The position numbers were made by a program, and so were the translations under genes. Under the pieces are notes generated by a model that saw nothing but the letters and a program-made list of their open reading frames with translations, did not search any database and was not told where the DNA came from. From the NCBI GenBank assembly GCA_034696485.1, contig JAQIWT010000898.1:1-14078 (forward strand): 14,078 bases of DNA, in the 5' to 3' direction. Position 1 is the stretch's first letter. Every line of letters starts with the position of its first letter. The stretch is from Isohypsibius dastychi. Its lineage: Eukaryota; Tardigrada; Eutardigrada; Parachela; Isohypsibiidae. Of this stretch, positions 8,714 through 14,078 are shown one piece after another.

Positions 8714-10030
8714 TTAGGCCTTCTTGGCAGACTTCTTGGGGGAGGCCTTTTTGGCAGCCTTCTTGGGCGTGGCCTTGGGCTTGGCAGCCTTGGGCTTCTT
8801 CTCAGCCTTAGGCTTGGCAACCTTGGGCTTCTTTTCGGCCTTAGGCTTGGCAACCTTGGCCTTCTTCTCGGCCTTGGGCTTGGCAGGCGATTTCTTGGGC
8901 TTGGCGACCTTGGCCTTCTTCTCGGCCTTGGGTTCGGCAGTCTTGGCCGCGGCAGGCTTGGCCTCCTTCTTGGGGGCGGCAGCCTTTTTGGCGGCGGGCT
9001 TCTTGGGCTTCTCAGCCTTGGGCTTGGCAACCTTGGGCTTGGCAGAGGCAGCCTTCTTGGGCTTGTCGGCCTTGGCAGCCTTGGGCTTCTTGACTGCTGA
9101 GCCGTCCTCAGCCTTAGCCTTCTTGGCAGCGGGTGCGGCCTTTGGCTTAGCCGTTCTCTTCTTGGTCTCCTTCTTCTCGCCCTCCTTCTTCTCAGCCTTG
9201 GGCTTGGCGGCCTTGGGCTTAGCAGCGGCCTTCTTAGGAGACTTCTTGGCGCTAGCACCCTTGACCTTGTAGACGGCCCTCGATTTTTCGAGGAGTCCCT
9301 TGGAGACAGCCTCCTCGAGAGCGGCCTTGACACTCTCGCCGTGCTTCTCCACGAGGGTCTTGACGTTGACGCCGCCCGAACGCTTCTCAGCGTTGGCCTT
9401 GATGTACTCGGTAACTTCGTCGGGGGACACCACTGTTGATATTGTTCCCGTTAGTTTTGTTTCCTTTTATCAAGGCTTTGTTTGTTTGCCTTAGATAGCG
9501 AGAGAGCGAGAGAGCGAGAGCAAAGGAGAATAGAAAGAAAAGAGAGAGTGTGTAAGGGGGGAAAAGCAAGAGCCGAGAGGGCTTTATTCATTTTCCTTCA
9601 ACTTTTTCTTTTGTTTCTGTCGCGGGGCGGGAAGGGGGGAGGGCAAAGGCTTTTCCTCTTGAACCTGAGAACGGTACGCGCACTGTGTGCAAAGGTTTTT
9701 CGTGCTCCGACACACGAAACGCGCCAGACTGGACCGAGCGTGCGACGGGTTCCAAGCGCGCCAAATTCAAATTTCAGACCTTAGAACCTCACGGTCGGCG
9801 AGGGGAAATCATCAAAATATATTGGGAGATACTTTGTGGATAGTTTCTCAAGCGATTTGGCTCGTAAACATGCAAAAATCCACGGGAAAAGTCGTTCCCA
9901 AGACCTCGGATTTCGAATCCGCGGTTCGTGCCGTTGATTCCTTTAAAGGTGCGGGCGAGCGAGGGCGTTGCAAGACAAAACAAGGTTGCAGGGTGGTTGA
10001 GGAGGGTGTATAGAGAGGAGCCAACTTACT
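8714..10030 (-). CDS. Linker histone H1, with an intron splitting the start codon
   Basis: I read this as join(8714..9432, 10030) on the minus strand: 720 nt and 239 residues. H1 binds the nucleosome dyad and linker DNA and compacts chromatin. Residues about 3-57 look like a short winged-helix (H15) domain: V-T-E-Y-I-K helix, R-S-G-G-V-N-V-K-T-L, V-K-A-A-L-E-E-A-V, then G-L-L-E and Y-K-V-K. The remaining 180 residues are a Lys/Ala/Pro tail with KPKAEKK units, ending KKSAKKA. There is almost no N-terminal tail. The open frame has no ATG: it would start at GTG 9433. However, AG at 9434-9433 is a splice acceptor with a consensus branch site ACTAAC (9455-9450). A perfect donor GTAAGT begins at 10029 after ...GAAAA. 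Joining gives GAAA-ATG-GTG, a good initiation context. The fold call is solid; the exact intron is inferred. Confidence 0.82.
8788..8886 (-). repeat. Three tandem 33-bp units in the histone H1 tail
   Basis: Three consecutive 33-bp units (8788-8820, 8821-8853, 8854-8886) each encode an 11-residue KPKAEKK(A/P)K(V/A)A block. They differ by only a few, mostly third-position, changes. A fourth, related unit follows at about 8908-8940 after a 21-nt interruption. Copy number in such tails may vary between strains through slippage. Confidence 0.85.
9433..10029 (-). other. Probable 597-nt intron of the histone H1 gene
   Basis: The donor is GTAAGT at 10029-10024, the branch site ACTAAC at 9455-9450 and the acceptor AACAG ends at 9433, 18 nt past the branch A. 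Inside, the minus strand is pyrimidine-rich near the acceptor side. It includes three 8-bp units, GCGAGAGA on the plus strand, at 9498-9521. A dyad CGGATT-tcg-AATCCG lies at 9907-9921. Short open frames within it carry no recognisable content. A second GTAAGT preceded by AAAA near 10835 would give an alternative intron of about 1.4 kb with the same junction base. Confidence 0.6.
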
Positions 10031-11642
10031 TTTCTTTATTTTGGATTTGGGAATTGTAAACCTCTGCTAGTACTTATGTGGTTTTTGATTCCGGCAACTC
10101 GCTTGTTGTTGCGATTCGAAAATTGACGACTTTGATGTGCGCAACTAGACTTCGGGGGGAATTTTGTGCACGATCGTACGAATCGTAACCCTCTTTTTGA
10201 AAAAAAAATCGGTTGAATTTTGTGTCTGCGCATTTATCATTTCAATATATATATCTCTCCTGCTTTGCCTGTTTTAGTTACATTTTATTGCGACTGCGGG
10301 AAAGTTAGCAAATTGATTCAACAATAAAAAGCACTTATATACATATACCTTAATCTATATATCGCCCTATGCTTCGCCTCTCTAAAAATACATAATTCTA
10401 AGAAAATACATAGCCCGCTGTTCCCCTATCCCCCCCCCTTTTTGATATATATATACCTCTACCTTTACGTACAAATTTTGCTGATCCTAAGGAAAAGGGA
10501 AAACATGAGGGAATGCATTAAGCACAATTTGGACATAATAATTGATTTGAGCAATATACTATTGCGAGGATATCAAGGGGTAAACGACCCGATATAATCA
10601 TAGCAAATAGATGTAATTATACAATTGAAAATATTCGTGCTTACCACGGTACCGCGCGGTCTCTGTGCATGAGTAGAGCAGTCCGCGGAATATCTTTACG
10701 GTGTTTCCCCCTTGGGATATTTTTATGTACAAGGCGGGAATGATTCAAGGTCGTATTATCTATTGTAATCGCAGCGTTTGCCACATTGTAACTAAGCACT
10801 ATGTACCATATCACATGCGATATGTTGGACTTACTTTTGGTTGGTACTTTTGATTTTAGCCCCTTAGTCTTCTAATAGTTATCATGACATCATGCTAGTC
10901 TAGATTTTGTTATTTAGATAAGAATATTCATTTCCACTAAAAGGAGAAAGGGCACGACTCAATGTCCGCAGATGCAATTATGGCGAAACTCTTAGTCTTA
11001 CTAGCCTACCTCCTAATACACTACGGTCCCATTCCTCTTTTGTCATTCTCCGTTGGATGAGCATTTCTTGCTTTCTGCATATTTGAGATGGCATTTTATC
11101 GAAGGGTCTATGAGAAGCTACGCATGTAGATGTCGTGATATGGAACCATTCGAGGTGCAAAAGATGAGACAGAGGGCTCCACAAATTGCGAATTCCAATC
11201 TCTGCGACGAATACATTCGCAGTCCCATTCTGGGCCCGCTCTATAATGCAGAGGATTGGTCGCGGTCATGATCACCAGCGTACACATTTCTAAAATTGAA
11301 GGATATATTTACTTGTATTTAATTAAAGCGTTAGTGGTCAAAATAAAATTCAGCAATGAAATCCATTAACACATCCATTCGCGTTGTACTCGGTACTTGC
11401 TCAAGCAAAAAGTGGGTCTTGACACAATTGGCCCTCGTCCGCAACATTCACGTGGTCATCTGCTTGTAGTAGGTAGTCTACGAAGCACATAATGTCTTGG
11501 GTAGACCTAACCACCCAAGACATTAAGCTTCACGCTCTCCTAGCAGTTGAGCGATCTAGAATGCTGAGCCTATTGATTGATTTCTGGTTAATAGATCATT
11601 AATAGTCGACATATACAAAGCGAGCACCTAAACCCGTTTCAC
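10031..11642. other. Long AT-rich intergenic region: H1 promoter and 3' flank of the Cys-rich gene
   Basis: This 1.6-kb region holds no gene I can support. A TATA-like run, ATATATATAT, at 10245-10254 is placed to serve the minus-strand H1 gene and would give a 5' exon of about 190 nt. Further AT runs occur near 10340-10360 and 10446-10456, and a run of nine C lies at 10430-10438. Two overlapping open frames (10978-11184 minus, 11053-11271 plus) lack ATG starts at their ends and match nothing I know. A strong hairpin sits at 11482-11531 and is listed separately. Confidence 0.5.
11482..11531. repeat. 50-nt hairpin with a perfect 13-bp stem plus 5-bp outer stem
   Basis: The outer arms are GAAGC (11482-11486) and GCTTC (11527-11531). 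After a 3-nt bulge (aca) on one side and 1 nt (a) on the other, TAATGTCTTGGGT (11490-11502) pairs perfectly with ACCCAAGACATTA (11513-11525) around a 10-nt loop. That is 18 paired positions in 50 nt. It starts about 110 nt downstream of the minus-strand stop at 11643, so it may sit in that gene's 3'UTR. A fold-back element remnant or a small structured RNA are alternatives. Confidence 0.85.
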
Positions 11643-13037
11643 CTAGGACTTCTCCGTCTTATCGATGAAATCCCTGAGCCTGTTGCCTGCTGCCGAAGCA
11701 ACCTCTCCGGCAGCTTTCGCAGATCGACGAGCAGCAGCAGCAAGTGATAGACGCTTAGCATCCTCGGGACTGAGCTTTTGTGATTCACGCAGAGTCCTGC
11801 GTTTTTCTTGAAGTTCAACCTTGTTTTCTCTTGAAATTTCAGCTCGGATTTTGGCTTCTTCCTTTTCGAGCTGTGCGCGACGAAAAGCCTCGGCACGCTC
11901 CTCGGCAGCCTTTCGCTTGACAGCGAATTGCTCTGCAATTTGATTTCCAAGACTAGCAGTGGCCCCTCCTGACATAAGACCTTGCTTGTTGGCAGCCTTT
12001 GCAATTCTCTCAACTCGCGCAGTCACGGGCTCCGAGTAAGGTTTTTGCACGTCGTTTTCGTTAACTCCCATCATCTTTAGCGCCTTATGCGATGCAATAA
12101 CCGCGGCAGGCACGGACGCTGCGGCCTTATTAGCTTCTTGCATAGAGCGAACGGTGTCCATGTTGAATATCATGTCCGGTGTGAGACCAGGCTGAATGGA
12201 CTGGATGCGGAAGCCTTCCGGAAGTTTCGACGCACGGATGTTGTGTTCGGTTTTATCGACAGTAACCCGACGGGACTGTAGCGAAGGATATTCATCTTTT
12301 GGTTTATCGAAAGGATCTTTCTCGAGATCTCTTCCAACTTCAAAACTATCTACCTCCTGCGACAGGAATTCGGCACCAACCTGCCTCCCGATGTCGTGCT
12401 TTTTGCCGTAATTGATTGCGCTAGTAGTTGAAGAATCTCGTTGTCTATTGAGTCGCTCGATACGTTCTTGATTTTGTCGCCTCAGTCTGTCCTCTATCCT
12501 TTCATCATCCTTAAGTCTGCCGCTGCAACATCGACACGACGGCAGGCATGAAGAGTCCGAGTTTCTCGATCGTCTTACAATGCAGAACAGCGCCACTATG
12601 AGAATAAGAAAACCAGCGACGCTTCCAGCAATAATAACTGGAAGCACCCAGGTGGGCTGGTTACAGAAGAATCCCTGGCAAGGATCAAAGTTGAACCCAG
12701 AGGTACCGGTGCAAGTGTCCAAGTTTGCCTGGCAGCTCGACTCAGCACACTGAACACAACTGGGAGTCTTTGGCGATGCCTGGCATGCTGTCAAGCAGTT
12801 TGAAGCTACGCAAGTTGACGACGCGGCAAAGCAGGTAGCACAGGTTGGATCAATCCCAGTGGCGTTCACGAAGCAGTCCCCGACAGTAAGCTTATCATCA
12901 TCATAGCAAATGAAGAATCGTGATACAAATGCGTCATTACTCGGCAATTTTGCTATATCCGAAGAAGAGCACGACTGTGCAAGCGCCCCATACGCGGTCG
13001 CCAAAAGCATCGTCGTCAGAAATCGGAGCACCGCCAT
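11643..13037 (-). CDS. Cys-rich single-pass membrane protein, function unknown
   Basis: This 464-residue protein lies in one exon and I cannot assign it to a family. Residues 1-21 are a signal peptide (hydrophobic LLATAYGALA, probable cut after AQ or nearby). The ectodomain (about 22-128) has 14 cysteines: 23, 44, 55, 66, 69, 76, 81, 85, 94, 97, 102, 109, 120 and 125. These include two C-x2-C modules (66/69 and 94/97), suggesting disulfide-bonded repeats. N58-A-T is an N-glycosylation sequon. One transmembrane helix spans about 130-154, followed by basic residues, giving type I topology. A juxtamembrane Cys cluster (164, 168, 170, 171) could be palmitoylated. The cytoplasmic part is about 300 residues, with charged helices at 176-200 and a long Glu/Arg/Ala-rich, probably coiled-coil, region at about 366-420. 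The tail is Ala-rich. I infer a cell-surface receptor or adhesion-like protein; no enzymatic domain is visible. Start context is aagATGg. Confidence 0.8.
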   Translation of the reverse strand: MAVLRFLTTMLLATAYGALAQSCSSSDIAKLPSNDAFVSRFFICYDDDKLTVGDCFVNATGIDPTCATCFAASSTCVASNCLTACQASPKTPSCVQCAESSCQANLDTCTGTSGFNFDPCQGFFCNQPTWVLPVIIAGSVAGFLILIVALFCIVRRSRNSDSSCLPSCRCCSGRLKDDERIEDRLRRQNQERIERLNRQRDSSTTSAINYGKKHDIGRQVGAEFLSQEVDSFEVGRDLEKDPFDKPKDEYPSLQSRRVTVDKTEHNIRASKLPEGFRIQSIQPGLTPDMIFNMDTVRSMQEANKAAASVPAAVIASHKALKMMGVNENDVQKPYSEPVTARVERIAKAANKQGLMSGGATASLGNQIAEQFAVKRKAAEERAEAFRRAQLEKEEAKIRAEISRENKVELQEKRRTLRESQKLSPEDAKRLSLAAAARRSAKAAGEVASAAGNRLRDFIDKTEKS

Positions 13038-13746
13038 CTTTGGAAAACTTAAACTAAAAACTACGTTGATCGCGCGAGCGGTGATCCTCCTGTCAAAACA
13101 ACGAGGCTTTTGTTAGGATAGATGCTCGAGAATCTGCTTCTGATGTAAACCCTGGTCCAAACACACACGGGTGGCCGATCGCACTCGTGCACAAACGGCG
13201 CCAACGGAAATCAGTCTTCGGTCGGTTCAGGCGAGGGCCGCAGACAAAGCCTTCGAACGCGGCAAGATCCACAGGGAAACTGTATTTAAAATTGTATTAT
13301 TTAAAAATTCCATCTCTTTCATGCGCGCGTGAACCAAAACACCCCCACCACCATTCTTGTCATCAAGCACTCTCCTACCCTAGCGGGATGATCGAGTTTG
13401 GACACGAGGTCGGTTGTCCTTCTTCGTCATCCTCAGACAAGATGACATGACAACGCACACTCATTACGAGATACATTTACGAAGGATACTAATTAACTAT
13501 CGTTATATCGTAACCGACATATCTCATCTCCTCTCATTCTCACATGACAATTGGGAGCATGGGGAGTGTACAGGGATGTTATTTATATATGTCCGGTATT
13601 TCAGAAAGGAAGAGGACGCGACCGGGGCCGGCACGGGGTCTCTTTAAATATAATTGTAATATGTTCAGGGACTACATTGAGGAGGTGCGTTAGAGGTTCG
13701 GCCAGGTTTGAGTAGGTACTTTTTCGCATGCGCTTTTAACCATTAT
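13038..13746. promoter_or_regulatory. Upstream region of the Cys-rich membrane protein gene
   Basis: This 709-nt stretch lies between the start of the Cys-rich gene and the stop of the small spliced gene, both on the minus strand. Two ATTTAAA patches at about 13284 and 13300 are TATA-like candidates for the minus-strand gene. A possible 3' splice site (ttttgacag on the minus strand, near 13095) could belong to a 5'UTR intron. The open frames at 13187-13450 and 13414-13647 on the plus strand show no recognisable protein. Confidence 0.35.
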
Positions 13747-14005
13747 TTATTCCCCTCTCCAAATTGCGGTCTTCCCCAGCAGCATACCAGCGAACATATA
13801 TACCAGAGTTGAGAGAAGGGACAGCAAGATAGGTGATCTGCAAAATACATAGACAAGGCGAGTCATGTTCAGTTAAATAGTGTCCTTACAGATCAGTTCC
13901 ACTCTTCATAATATAATAAATTACGGAAAATATCCTACTTTTCGAGGAGTCAAACGGCCTCCAACGAGAAGTATCGAACCTGGCCACCTTCAAGCCCTTC
14001 TTCAT
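13747..14005 (-). CDS. Probable small single-pass membrane protein encoded by two exons
   Basis: I read join(13747..13837, 13890..14005) on the minus strand: 207 nt and 68 residues. The ATG at 14005-14003 has A at -3 and an in-frame TGA lies 24 nt upstream. Exon 1 encodes a basic N-terminal part (MKKGLKVARF...RWRPF). A 52-nt intron (13889-13838) has donor GTAAGG and acceptor TTTTGCAG; without splicing the frame stops at once. Exon 2 encodes a hydrophobic helix (about residues 38-60, PILLSLLSTLVYMFAGMLLG) and ends KTAIWRGE then TAA. Shape and length suit a small organellar or ER membrane protein, such as a minor subunit of a larger complex, but I recognise no family. A competing frame runs from the window edge (14078) to a TGA at 13952-13950 and also looks protein-like, so exon 1 could belong to something else. 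Confidence 0.5.
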
Positions 14006-14078
14006 TTTCCGGCACAACCTCCACCATCAAACCAAGTCTAATCCCCAGTAGCCAAGCGATTCGCGGCAACCCAGAGTA

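Noticed and set aside
8724-9272. Plus-strand open frame of 182 codons rich in Leu/Ala/Phe
   Set aside because: It is the antisense shadow of the Lys/Ala-rich histone H1 tail; the composition follows directly from that repeat.
9431-9433. GTG as start codon of histone H1
   Set aside because: Nuclear genes rarely start at GTG, and the same position is a well-formed splice acceptor that restores an ATG.
9907-9921. tRNA T-arm or B-box-like dyad CGGATT-tcg-AATCCG
   Set aside because: No A-box or cloverleaf partner at a suitable distance on either strand; it lies inside the probable H1 intron.
11534-11552. Minus-strand tRNA D-arm-like segment GCTC...GAGC
   Set aside because: No matching anticodon arm, T-arm or acceptor stem can be drawn; the following sequence forms the unrelated hairpin instead.

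Overview
The window looks like a piece of intron-poor, gene-dense eukaryotic nuclear DNA. All recognised proteins are eukaryote-specific: an exocyst subunit, a 60S ribosome-assembly factor, a linker histone and a J-domain membrane protein. There are no Shine-Dalgarno sites or operons. The four largest genes are single open frames of about 460-840 codons. The two introns I can place are canonical GT-AG introns, one of 597 nt and one of 52 nt. Base composition is moderate. This style fits a compact algal or protist genome; a mesophilic red alga is my best guess, but no marker here proves the lineage.

Layout, left to right. (1) Positions 1-64, minus strand: possible 5' end of a gene cut by the window edge. 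(2) 543-2030, plus: N-terminal J-domain followed by a multi-pass membrane region resembling TMEM185. (3) 2479-4842, minus: a short Sec8/EXOC4 exocyst subunit, convergent with gene 2. (4) 4843-5755: divergent promoter region with two 9-7-9 inverted repeats and a diverged 41-42 nt direct duplication. (5) 5756-8290, plus: Noc1/Mak21 (CEBPZ) ribosome-biogenesis factor. (6) 8714-10030, minus: linker histone H1 whose ATG appears to be split by a 597-nt intron. (7) 10031-11642: long AT-rich intergenic region, with a strong 50-nt hairpin near its right end. (8) 11643-13037, minus: Cys-rich single-pass membrane protein of unknown function. (9) 13747-14005, minus: probable 68-residue membrane protein encoded by two exons.

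The genes do not form a pathway. They are a set of housekeeping genes (secretion, ribosome assembly, chromatin) mixed with two or three proteins I cannot assign. I see no mobile element, CRISPR array, viral sequence or convincing tRNA/rRNA gene. The points most worth following are the split start codon of the histone gene, the J-domain/TMEM185-like fusion, the orphan Cys-rich membrane protein, the spliced small membrane protein and the 11482-11531 hairpin.
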